A stretch of 64,000 nt of DNA, taken from NCBI GenBank assembly GCA_018401495.1, contig JAGYJX010000006.1, forward strand, positions 558,001 to 622,000, given 5' to 3'. The first letter of the stretch is position 1. Each line of letters begins with the position of its first letter. The notes beneath the pieces are model-generated. The model was not told the DNA's origin. It made no database searches and saw nothing but the letters and a program-made list of their open reading frames with translations. Positions 52,384 through 60,823 of this stretch are shown piece after piece. Source of the stretch: Rhodospirillaceae bacterium (GTDB taxonomy: Bacteria > Pseudomonadota > Alphaproteobacteria > Thalassobaculales > Thalassobaculaceae). The translations under genes were made by a program, and so were the position numbers.

Positions 52384-53373
52384 ATGCCCGACATGCCCGG
52401 ATTGGACCAACTGGAGCGCGCGGCGGAGATCGTTCACGCGGTGATGCCGCCGACGCCGCAAGTCAGCTGGCCGTTGCTGTGCGAGCGCGCCGGCTGCGAG
52501 GTCTGGGTCAAGCACGAGAACCAGACCCCCGCCGGGGCCTTCAAGATCCGCGGCGGCATCGTCTACATGGATGCTCTGCGGCGCGACCAGCCGGGGGTCG
52601 CCGGCGTCGTCGCCGCCACACGGGGCAACCACGGCCAGTCGGTCGCCTTCGCCGCCACCCGCAACGGCCTGACCGCGACGGTGGTGGTGCCGGAAGGCAA
52701 CTCGGTCGAGAAGAACGCCGCCATGCGCGCCTTCGGCGCCGACCTGGTCGTCCACGGCCACGACTTCCAGGCCAGCCTGGAGCACGCGGTCGCGCTCGCG
52801 GCCGAGCGCCGCCTGCACATGGTGCAGAGTTTCGATCCGATGCTGGTGGCCGGGGTCGGCAGCTACGGGCTGGAGCTGTTCCGGAGCGTCCCGGACCTCG
52901 ACGCGGTGTACGTGCCGATCGGCCTCGGCTCGGGGATCTGCGGGGTGATCGCGGCGCGCGACGCCGTCGGGTCGCGCGCCGAGGTCGTCGGGGTGGTCGC
53001 CGCCAACGCGCCGGCCTACGCGCTCAGCCTCGAAGCCGGCGCGGTGGTGTCGACCAACAGCGCCGACACCATGGCCGACGGGATGGCCTGCCGGGTGCCG
53101 GACGCCGGCGCGTTCGAGGCGATCAGCCGCGGGGCCGCCGGGGTGGTGAGGGTCTCGGAGGACGAGATCAAGGCGGCGATGCGCCACTACTTCACCGACA
53201 CCCACAACGTCGCCGAGGGGGCGGGTGCCGCGCCGCTCGCCGCGCTCCTGAAGGAACGGGACCGGTGGCAAGGCCGCAAGGTGGGGCTGATCCTGTCCGG
53301 TGGTAATGTCGACCGCACCGTCTACCAGGCGGTCCTGCAGGAAGCCGACACGAACGAGGCGGAGACCCGATGA
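52384..53373 (+). CDS. threonine/serine dehydratase (PLP)
   Basis: 329 aa, intact. Fold-type II PLP enzyme: Lys54 in AGAFKIRGG, TRGNHGQSVAFAA, VPIGLGSGICGVI glycine loop and LILSGGNVD. Deaminates threonine or serine to the 2-keto acid. No C-terminal ACT regulatory domain, so it is of the catabolic or short type. Its stop overlaps the alaX start. Confidence 0.88.
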   Translation: MPDMPGLDQLERAAEIVHAVMPPTPQVSWPLLCERAGCEVWVKHENQTPAGAFKIRGGIVYMDALRRDQPGVAGVVAATRGNHGQSVAFAATRNGLTATVVVPEGNSVEKNAAMRAFGADLVVHGHDFQASLEHAVALAAERRLHMVQSFDPMLVAGVGSYGLELFRSVPDLDAVYVPIGLGSGICGVIAARDAVGSRAEVVGVVAANAPAYALSLEAGAVVSTNSADTMADGMACRVPDAGAFEAISRGAAGVVRVSEDEIKAAMRHYFTDTHNVAEGAGAAPLAALLKERDRWQGRKVGLILSGGNVDRTVYQAVLQEADTNEAETR

Positions 53374-54081
53374 CCGACGAACTGTTCCGCGAGGACGCCT
53401 ATCTGAAGAGCTGCCAGGCGACGGTGACCGCCGTCGGCGACGCCGGCATCGTGCTCGACCGCACGGTGTTCTACCCGATGGGCGGCGGCCAGCCCGGCGA
53501 CACCGGCCTCGCTGACCCGCGCCGACGGCACCGTCGTGCCGGTCGTCGACACCCGCAAGGTCGACGCCGGCATCGCCCACGTGCCGGGCGAAGGCGCGCC
53601 GGCGCTGGCGGTCGGCGACACCGTCACGGCCGAACTGGACTGGGACCGCCGCTACCGCCACATGCGGGTGCACACCGCCCTGCACGTGATGTGCAGCCGG
53701 GTTGTCGGCGGCGTGACCGGCGGCCAGATCGGCGATGGCAAGGGACGGCTGGATTTCGACCTGCTGCCCGAGAACGTGCCGGACAAGGACGCGCTGGCCG
53801 GGGTGCTGAACGACCTGATCGCCGCCGACCACCCGCTGACGATCTCGTGGATCACCGACGCGGAACTGAGCTCGAACCCCGATCTGGTCCGCACCATGTC
53901 CGTGAAGCCGCCGATGGGCGCCGGGCGGGTGCGGATGATCCGCATCGGCGACGCCGTCGACTACCAGCCCTGCGGCGGCACCCATGTGAAATCGACCGGC
54001 GAGATCGGCCGGGTGGCGATCACCAAGATCGAGAACAAGGGCAAGCAGAACCGCCGGATCAACCTCGCGCTGGTGGACTGA
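53370..54081 (+). CDS. AlaX-type alanyl-tRNA editing protein (one frameshift)
   Basis: About 236 aa. FYPMGGGQPGDTG, then after a break near 53508 the zinc-binding core: HTALHVMC (HxxxH) and YQPCGGTHVKSTGEIG (C..H), as in free-standing AlaXp-II editing factors. Removes Ser mischarged onto tRNA-Ala. Overlaps the dehydratase by 4 bases; both lower the danger of serine-like amino acids (inference). Confidence 0.88.
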
Positions 54082-54187
54082 CCGGCGCGGCCCGCCCACC
54101 GCTGCCGTCATCCCGGACCGGGCCGCCGCAGGCGGAACGGATCCGGCAAGCCGCGATCGGCCTCGGCGCCGAACGGAGAACCGTGCC

Positions 54188-55096
54188 ATGACCCTGACCT
54201 TCGAGACCGTGGACGTGTTCACCGACACCGCCTACGCCGGCAACCCGCTGGCGGTGGTGTTCGGGGCCGAGGGCCTCGAGACCGAGGCCCTGCAGCGGAT
54301 CGCCCGCGAGTTCAACCTCTCGGAGACCACCTTCGTGCTGCCGCCGGCCGATCCGGCCAGCACGGCGCGGGTGCGGATCTTCTCGACCAAGCGCGAGATG
54401 CCGTTCGCCGGCCACCCGAACATCGGCACCGCCACGGTGCTGGCGTGGCGGGGCGAGGCCTTCGGGCGGCCGATCGGCGAGGGCGTGCTGTTCGAGGAAC
54501 TGGCCGGGCCGGTGCCGGTCGCCATCCGCCGGCAGGCCGGTCGGCCGGTCGGCGCTACGCTGACGGCGCCGGCGGCGTTCTCGACCGGGGCCGAGGCGAC
54601 GGTCGACGACGTCGCCGCCTGCCTGGGGCTGCAACCGAGCGACATCCGCATCGACGCGCACCGCCCGGTCGCGGCGTCGGCCGGCCTGCCGTTCCTGGTC
54701 GCCGAACTGGTCGACCGGGCGGCGCTCGAACGGGCGCGGCCGGACACCGCCGCGTTCGGCACCGCGCCGAGCGTGGTCCCGGTCGGGGCCATCCTCTGCT
54801 ACGCCCGCACCGGCGGCGGTGATGCGGTCGACATCCGGGCGCGCATGTTCGCGCCGATCCGCAACGTCGCCGAAGACCCGGCGACCGGCAGCGCCAACGT
54901 GGCGCTGATGGGGCTGCTGGCGTCGCTGCGGCGCCGGCCCGGCACGCTGGCGCTGCGGATCGCGCAGGGCGTCGAGATGGGACGGCCGAGCCTGCTGGAG
55001 GGCGAGGCCGACTGGGCCGATGGCGCCGTGACGGCGGTCCGGATCGGCGGCCTCTGCGCGCCGGTGATGCGCGGCGATATCGTCGCCGGCGGTTGA
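54188..55096 (+). CDS. PhzF family isomerase, first of three tandem copies
   Basis: 302 aa, intact. YETV-type start, VDVFTDTAYAGNPLAVV, catalytic Glu46 in NLSETTFV, MPFAGHPNIGTATVL and EDPATGSANVAL. Diaminopimelate-epimerase fold; known members isomerise small carboxylated molecules such as the phenazine precursor DHHA. Substrate here is unknown. Begins 106 bases after alaX with no obvious terminator. Confidence 0.88.
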   Translation: MTLTFETVDVFTDTAYAGNPLAVVFGAEGLETEALQRIAREFNLSETTFVLPPADPASTARVRIFSTKREMPFAGHPNIGTATVLAWRGEAFGRPIGEGVLFEELAGPVPVAIRRQAGRPVGATLTAPAAFSTGAEATVDDVAACLGLQPSDIRIDAHRPVAASAGLPFLVAELVDRAALERARPDTAAFGTAPSVVPVGAILCYARTGGGDAVDIRARMFAPIRNVAEDPATGSANVALMGLLASLRRRPGTLALRIAQGVEMGRPSLLEGEADWADGAVTAVRIGGLCAPVMRGDIVAGG

Positions 55097-55109
55097 AGGA
55101 GAGAGTGCG

Positions 55110-56015
55110 ATGACCCTGACCTACGAGACCGTGGACGTGTTCACCAGGACGCGCGTTCGGCGGCAATCCGCTGGCCGTGGTGTTCGGCGGCGAGGCGCTC
55201 GAGCGGCGAGACGATGCAGGCCATCGCCCGGGAGTTCAACTATCCCGAGACCACCTTCGTCATGCCGCCGGCGGATCCCGCCAACACCGCGCGGGTCCGG
55301 ATCTTCACCCCGGGGATGGAACTGCCGTTCGCGGGCCATCCCAATGTCGGCACCGCCACCGTGCTGGCCCGGCGCGGCGAAGCCTTTGGCCGGCCGGTCG
55401 GCGACGCCGTGGTGTTCGAGGAGGCGATCGGGCGGGTCGGGCTCGAGATCGTCCGGGTCGCCGGCGAGGCGGTCGGCGCCGTGCTGACCTCGCCGGCGAT
55501 GCCGGAGCTGCGCGGCACCTTCGATCCGTCGGCGGTGGCGGCCGCCGTCGGCCCGGCGGATTCCGGCGATCGTCGTCGCCCGCCACGCCCCGGCGCACGT
55601 CGCGATCGGCGCCACCTTCGTGATCGCCGAGGTCGCCGACCTCGACGCCCTGGCGGCGGCGCGCGGCGACGCGGAGCTGCAGGTGACGCATCTCGGCGAA
55701 GCGGCGCCGTCGCTGGTCTACCTCTACACCCGCGAGGACGCCGGCCCCGACACGCTGCACATCCGGTCGCGGATGTTCGCGCCGCGCGCCGGCATACCGG
55801 AGGATCCGGCGACCGGCGGGGCCGCCGTCGCCATCGCCGGGCTGTTCGCCGGCCTGTGGCCCGGCGATCTCGACCTGCTGATCGAACAGGGCGTCGAGAT
55901 GGGCCGCCCGAGCCGCCTGGACGTCCGGATCGTGCGCGGCGACGGCGGGCCGCGCATCACCGTGGCCGGGCGCTGCGTGCCGGTCATGCGGGGCACGTTG
56001 CTGACCACCGGCTGA
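55110..56015 (+). CDS. PhzF family isomerase, second copy (three frameshifts)
   Basis: About 300 aa when joined. Same N-terminus as copy 1, then FNYPETTFVMPP (Glu in place), LPFAGHPNVGTATVLARRGEAFG and EDPATGGAAVAIAG. Frame breaks near 55154, 55208 and 55560, each one extra base, which together restore the frame. It is the most divergent copy (Gly replaces Ser in the last motif). GAAGGAGAGAGTGCG precedes the ATG. Confidence 0.78.
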
Positions 56016-56029
56016 AGGAGGACCCGGCC

Positions 56030-56938
56030 ATGGGGCTGACCTACGAGACCGTCGACGTGTTCACCGACACCGCGTTCGGCGGCAACCCGCTGGCGGTGGT
56101 GTTCGGCGCCGAGCGGATGGCGCCAGCGGCGATGCAGGCGATCGCGGCCGAGTTCAATTACTCCGAGACCACCTTCGTGCTGCCGCCGCAGAACCCGGCG
56201 CACACCGCGCGGGTGCGGATCTTCACGCCGACCCAGGAAGTGCCTTTCGCCGGGCACCCCAACGTCGGCACCGCCACCGTGCTGGCGTGGCGCGGCGACG
56301 CCTTCGGACGCCCGATCGGTGGGCGCGTGCTGTTCGAGGAGACCGCCGGCCTGGTCCCGGTCGAGATCCTTCGGGACGGCGATCGCCCGGTCGGCGCCAG
56401 GCTGACCGCCCCGCAGCCGTTTCGGCGCCTGGGCGAGGCCGACGTGACCGAAGCGGCCGCCTGTCTCGGCCTGCGCCCGGCGCAGATCCGCGAGGACCGT
56501 CACCCCCCGGCGATCGGCACCGTGGGCCTGCCCTTCCTGCTGGTGGAACTGGCCGACCGGGCGGCGCTGGCGGCGGCGCGGCCGGTGACCGGTGCGATCC
56601 TGGCGTCGCCGACGATCGGCCCGGTCAAGGACATCCACTGCTATGTCCGCACCGGCGGCGCCGACGGCTTCGACCTGCGGACCCGCATGTTCGCGCCGCT
56701 CGACGGCGTGGCCGAGGATCCGGCGACCGGCAGCGCCAACGCCGCGCTGGCCGGCCTGCTGGCGGATTTCGACGGACCGGCCGACGGCACGTTCGGGCTG
56801 CGCATATCCCAGGGCGTCGAGGTGGGCCGGCCGTCGGTCCTGATGGCCGAGGCCGACCGCGTTGCCGGCACCACCATCGCGATCCGGATCGGCGGGCGCT
56901 GCGTGGCGATCCGGCGGGGCGAACTGGCGGTCCCCTAA
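56030..56938 (+). CDS. PhzF family isomerase, third copy
   Basis: 302 aa, intact. VDVFTDTAFGGNPLAVVFG, FNYSETTFVLPP, VPFAGHPNVGTATVLAWRG and EDPATGSANAALAGLL. Very close to copy 1 in length and motifs. AAGGAGGACCCGGCC before the ATG is a strong ribosome site. Completes a tandem triplet in which the starts of all three genes are nearly identical. Confidence 0.88.
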   Translation: MGLTYETVDVFTDTAFGGNPLAVVFGAERMAPAAMQAIAAEFNYSETTFVLPPQNPAHTARVRIFTPTQEVPFAGHPNVGTATVLAWRGDAFGRPIGGRVLFEETAGLVPVEILRDGDRPVGARLTAPQPFRRLGEADVTEAAACLGLRPAQIREDRHPPAIGTVGLPFLLVELADRAALAAARPVTGAILASPTIGPVKDIHCYVRTGGADGFDLRTRMFAPLDGVAEDPATGSANAALAGLLADFDGPADGTFGLRISQGVEVGRPSVLMAEADRVAGTTIAIRIGGRCVAIRRGELAVP

Positions 56939-57019
56939 CCCGACCCGCCGTCGCCGACGGCGCCAGCGTATAATCTTTGCGTGTAGACGATATCATGATT
57001 GCACGACAAGATCGTGGTC

Positions 57020-57982
57020 ATGGCAAACCCCGTCCTGGATGCGCGGGGGCTGGCCGCGGTGGCGACCGCGGTCGCGTCCTGGGGCGTCCTGATCGTCATC
57101 AGCCGGGTGCTCGTCGTCGGTCACGGCATGAACCCGTGGGTGCTGGCGTTCGTGCAGATGGCCGTCGGCGGGGCGGCGATGATCGCCGCCGCCGGCCGCG
57201 GGCCGCTGCCGCTGGCGGCGTTGCGGCGCCCGCACACCTGGGTCTACGGCGGCCTGCGGGTGCTCACCGCGGCCACGCTGACCGCCGCGTTGGCCTACGG
57301 CACGGCGGCCGAGATCTCGCTGCTCAGCGCGCTGTTCATCCCGGTCGGGATCGCGCTGGCGTGGACGCTGTTCGCGCGCCGGCCCTCGCCGGCCGACGCT
57401 GTCGGCTCGCTGGTGATCCTGGCCGGCGTGGCCGGGGTCGCGGGCGGATTGCCGGGCGGGCTGCTGGGCGCCGGGGTGCTGCTGATGGCGGTGTCGGCGA
57501 CCGGGACCGCCGTCGCGACCGCGGTCGCCGAACTGCACCCCGACAACCAGGGCGACGATCCGCGGGCCCGGCTGCGGCTGACCGGCGCAACGTTGCTGGT
57601 CACCGCCTCGCTGCTGCTGGCCGGCGCGGCAGTCGCCGCGGCGGTCGCTCCCGACGGTGTCGTCGCCGCCCACGTTCCGGTGGCGGCGGTCGTCGATCCG
57701 GCGGTCTGGATCGCCGGCATCGTGGTCGGCATCCTCCTTCGTGGCCCCTCGACCTACGCGACGTTCCGCGCCATCCGGATGGTGGGGTCGGAGAACTACC
57801 TGATGGGGGTGGCGTTCATGCCGGTGCTGACCCTGGCCGGTGAGCGGCTTGCCGCCGCCGGCGGCCTGTTGCCGGAGCCGGCGCTGTCCTCGGCGACGCT
57901 GCTCGCCGGGACCGTCGGCATCGCCGGCGCCGCCGGCATGGCGTTGCTGCGCTGGCGGTCGCGGTCGGCGGTCGCGGCGTGA
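57020..57982 (+). CDS. EamA/DMT-type membrane exporter
   Basis: 320 aa, about ten predicted membrane segments in two halves (for example GLAAVATAVASWGVLIVISRVL, LLSALFIPVGIALAWTLF, YLMGVAFMPVLTLAGERL). Related to drug/metabolite transporters, many of which export amino acids. ATG at 57020 used; a TTG upstream (56999) is possible. Same strand and 80 bases after the third PhzF gene. Confidence 0.75.
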   Translation: MANPVLDARGLAAVATAVASWGVLIVISRVLVVGHGMNPWVLAFVQMAVGGAAMIAAAGRGPLPLAALRRPHTWVYGGLRVLTAATLTAALAYGTAAEISLLSALFIPVGIALAWTLFARRPSPADAVGSLVILAGVAGVAGGLPGGLLGAGVLLMAVSATGTAVATAVAELHPDNQGDDPRARLRLTGATLLVTASLLLAGAAVAAAVAPDGVVAAHVPVAAVVDPAVWIAGIVVGILLRGPSTYATFRAIRMVGSENYLMGVAFMPVLTLAGERLAAAGGLLPEPALSSATLLAGTVGIAGAAGMALLRWRSRSAVAA

Positions 57983-58084
57983 TCGTGGCGACGACGACCT
58001 GAGCGTGCCGGATCTTCTGTTCGCGGTCGGTCCCCCCTATGATCCGGCCGAATCAGGGTGGAAACCAGAACACAAGGACGCGCG

Positions 58085-59147
58085 ATGGCCAGGCTGAAGA
58101 TCGCGGTGATCCCGGGCGACGGGATCGGCTGGGAAGTGGTCCCGGAGGGGCTGAAGGTGCTGGAGGCGGTCGGCCGCAAGCACGGTCTCGACTACGACTT
58201 CACCGAATACGACTGGGGCTGCGAGCGCTTCCACAAGACCGGCAAGCTGATGCCGGACGACGGGCTGGAGCGGCTGAAGGAGGCCGACGCGATCTTCCTC
58301 GGCGCCGTCGGCTTTCCCGGCGTGCCCGGACCACGTGTCGCTGTGGGGATTGCTGATCCCGATCCGCCGCTCGATGCACCAGTACGTGAACCTGCGGCCG
58401 GTGCGGATGATGAAGGGCATGAAGTGCCCGCTCGCCGGCCGCGGCCCCGAGGACATCGACTTCTGGGTGGTCCGCGAGAACAACGAGGGCGAGTACTCCG
58501 AGATCGGCGGCCGGCTCTACCAGGGCACCGATCGCGAGATGGCGGTGCAGGAGAACATCTTCACCCGCCACGGCACCGACCGGATCATGCGCTACGCCTT
58601 CGACCTGTGCCGGCGGGTCGGCAAGGCCAAGGTCACCTCGGCGACCAAGTCGAACGGCATCATCCACACCATGCCGTTCTGGGACGAGCGGTTCGAGGCG
58701 ATCGCCGCCGAGTACCCGGATCTGAAGACCGACAAGTACCACATCGACATCCTGACGGCGCACTTCGTGCTGCACCCGGACTGGTTCGACGTGGTGGTCG
58801 GCTCCAACCTGTTCGGCGACATCCTTTCGGATCTGGGCCCGGCGGTGGCGGGCTCGATCGGCATCGCGCCGTCGGCCAACATCAACCCCGAGGGCGACTA
58901 TCCCTCGATGTTCGAGCCGGTGCACGGCTCGGCCCCCGACATCGCCGGCAAGGGTATCGCCAACCCGATCGGGCAGATCTGGTCGGGCGCCATGATGCTC
59001 GAGCATCTCGGCCACACGGCCGCCGCCGCCGACATCGTGCGGGCGATCGAGACCGTGCTGGAGGGCGGCGGACCGAAGACCCCGGACCTCGGCGGCCAGG
59101 CGAGCACCAAGGATCTGGGAGACGCCATCGTCGAGGCGGTGCGGTGA
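58085..59147 (+). CDS. tartrate dehydrogenase / isopropylmalate dehydrogenase family (one frameshift)
   Basis: About 353 aa. KIAVIPGDGIGWEVVPEGL, then after a break near 58328 DHVSLWGLLIPIRRSMHQYVNLRPVR, DFWVVRENNEGEYSEIGG, MERF-like DILTAHFVLHPDWFDVVVGSNLFGDI and PVHGSAPDIAGKGIANP. The SLWGLLIPIRR and YVNLRPVR features fit tartrate dehydrogenase/decarboxylase or D-malate dehydrogenase rather than LeuB. Confidence 0.85.
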
Positions 59148-59155
59148 GAGGCTCG

Positions 59156-59596
59156 ATGCACTTCGAGGACTTCGCGGTCGGCGATCTCATCGAGAGCCAG
59201 TCGGTAACGGTGTCGGAGAGCCAGATCCTCGACTTCGCCTGGACCTGGGATCCGCAGCCGTTCCACGTCTCCAAGACCGGCGGCGAGGCCTCGATGTTCG
59301 GCGGGCTGATCGCCAGCGGCTTCCACACCCTGGCGCTCAGCTTCCGGCTGATCTGGCAGGGCGGGCCGATCCAGGAGACCAACGTCGGCGGCGTTGGCCT
59401 CGACAGCCTGCGCTGGCCGAAGCCGGTGCGCCCCGGCGACACGCTCCGCGCGACCGCCGAGGTGGTCGAGCTGAAGCCGTCCTCGTCGCGGCCGTTCGGC
59501 ACCGTCCGGCTGCGATACACCACCCGCAACCAGGACGGCGAGGTCGTGATGACGGCCGAGCTGCTGCACCTGGTCGCCAAACGCCCCAACGCTTAG
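59156..59596 (+). CDS. MaoC-family dehydratase
   Basis: 146 aa, hotdog fold. MHFEDFAVGDLIESQSVTVSESQILDFAWTWDPQPFHV carries the Asp/His hydratase pocket; FGGLIASGFHTLALSFRL is the typical central helix. The ATG at 59156 follows GAGAGG; a GTG at 59144 overlaps the previous stop. Likely hydrates or dehydrates an acyl-CoA. Confidence 0.85.
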   Translation: MHFEDFAVGDLIESQSVTVSESQILDFAWTWDPQPFHVSKTGGEASMFGGLIASGFHTLALSFRLIWQGGPIQETNVGGVGLDSLRWPKPVRPGDTLRATAEVVELKPSSSRPFGTVRLRYTTRNQDGEVVMTAELLHLVAKRPNA

Positions 59597-59608
59597 ACGG
59601 GTGTCGAG

Positions 59609-60727
59609 ATGGTCGAATACGTGTCCCAGGACGGAAGCCGCCGCCACCCGGTCGACGTACCGATCTGGCGCTGCCCGACGACCGGCCAGCCGGTCAACCT
59701 GACGCCGGGCGACGGGCTCGACCCGTCCGACATCGATCGCGACGAGCGATCGGTGTGGCGCTACGCCAAGGCGATCCGGGTGCCGGCGACGGCGCGGGTG
59801 TCGCTCGGCGAGGGCCTGACGCCGCTGGTCGAGACCGCGTTCGGCGGCGGTCGCCCGCGCATCAAGTGCGAATACCTGGCGCCCTCCGGGTCGTTCAAGG
59901 ACCGCGGCATGGCGGTGATGGTCGGCTACCTCAAGGCGCACGGCGTGTCCGAGGTGATGCTCGACTCCTCCGGCAACGCCGCCGCCTCGCTCGCCTGCTA
60001 CGCGGCGGCGGCCGGGTTGACCGCCCGGCTGCTGGTGCCGGCCTACACCTCGCCCGCCAAGGTGGCGCAGGTGCGAGTCTACGGCGCCGAGGTCGAGCTG
60101 GTCCCGGGAACCCGCCAGGATTGCGCCGCCGCCGCGTTGAGGCTGGCCGAGGAGGGGCTGTTCTACGCCAGTCACAACTGGCAGCCGCACTTCGTCGAGG
60201 GCACCAGGACCCTGGCCTTCGAGATCTGGGAGCAGTACCGCTTCGCGGTCCCCGACAACATCGTCATCCCGGTCGGCTACGGCAGCAACCTGCTGGGCTG
60301 CCACCAGGGCTTCGCCGAGCTGCTGAAACGCGGGGCGATCGCGCGGATGCCGCGGCTGTTCGCCGCCCAGCCGGCCAACGTCGCCGCTCTGCACGCTGCT
60401 TTCCGAGCCGGCTCCGACACCGCCGTGCCGATCGACGCCCGGCCGACGGTCGCCGAGGGCATCGCCACCACCAAGCCGGTGCGGGTGAAGGAGAACATGG
60501 CGGCCCTGCGCGAGACCGGCGGCGGCACGGTCGCGGTTCCCGAAGCGGCCATCCTGCCGGCGATGCACGCGCTCGCCCGCAAGGGGTTCTTCGTGGAGCC
60601 GTCGAGCGCGGTCGCCGGCGCCGGCTACGCCAGCCTGATCGCCGACGGCACGATCGCCGCCGACCAGGAGACGGTCATCGTGCTGACCGGCAACGGCCTG
60701 AAGAGCGCCGACGCCCTGGTGGAATGA
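59609..60727 (+). CDS. threonine synthase-like PLP enzyme
   Basis: 372 aa, intact. WRCPTTGQPVNL near the N-terminus, then fold-type II core with Lys97 in SGSFKDRGMAVM, SSGNAAASLACYAAAAGL, VPVGYGSNLLG and LTGNGLKSAD. Resembles the threonine synthase family, including paralogues that use other phosphorylated amino acids. Shorter than plain ThrC of proteobacteria, so the substrate is not certain. Confidence 0.8.
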   Translation: MVEYVSQDGSRRHPVDVPIWRCPTTGQPVNLTPGDGLDPSDIDRDERSVWRYAKAIRVPATARVSLGEGLTPLVETAFGGGRPRIKCEYLAPSGSFKDRGMAVMVGYLKAHGVSEVMLDSSGNAAASLACYAAAAGLTARLLVPAYTSPAKVAQVRVYGAEVELVPGTRQDCAAAALRLAEEGLFYASHNWQPHFVEGTRTLAFEIWEQYRFAVPDNIVIPVGYGSNLLGCHQGFAELLKRGAIARMPRLFAAQPANVAALHAAFRAGSDTAVPIDARPTVAEGIATTKPVRVKENMAALRETGGGTVAVPEAAILPAMHALARKGFFVEPSSAVAGAGYASLIADGTIAADQETVIVLTGNGLKSADALVE

Positions 60728-60823
60728 GGCGCCGCCGGCGGGCGATGACGGGCGACTCCACGCCGGGTGTCATTGGGAGTACACTCCGCGCCCCTTGATC
60801 ACCCGTCGAGCGTCGTTCCCAGC

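Noticed and set aside
51508..54228. 906-residue open frame on the minus strand
   Set aside because: Most of it is antisense to the dehydratase and alaX genes; only the last part is the MocR regulator.
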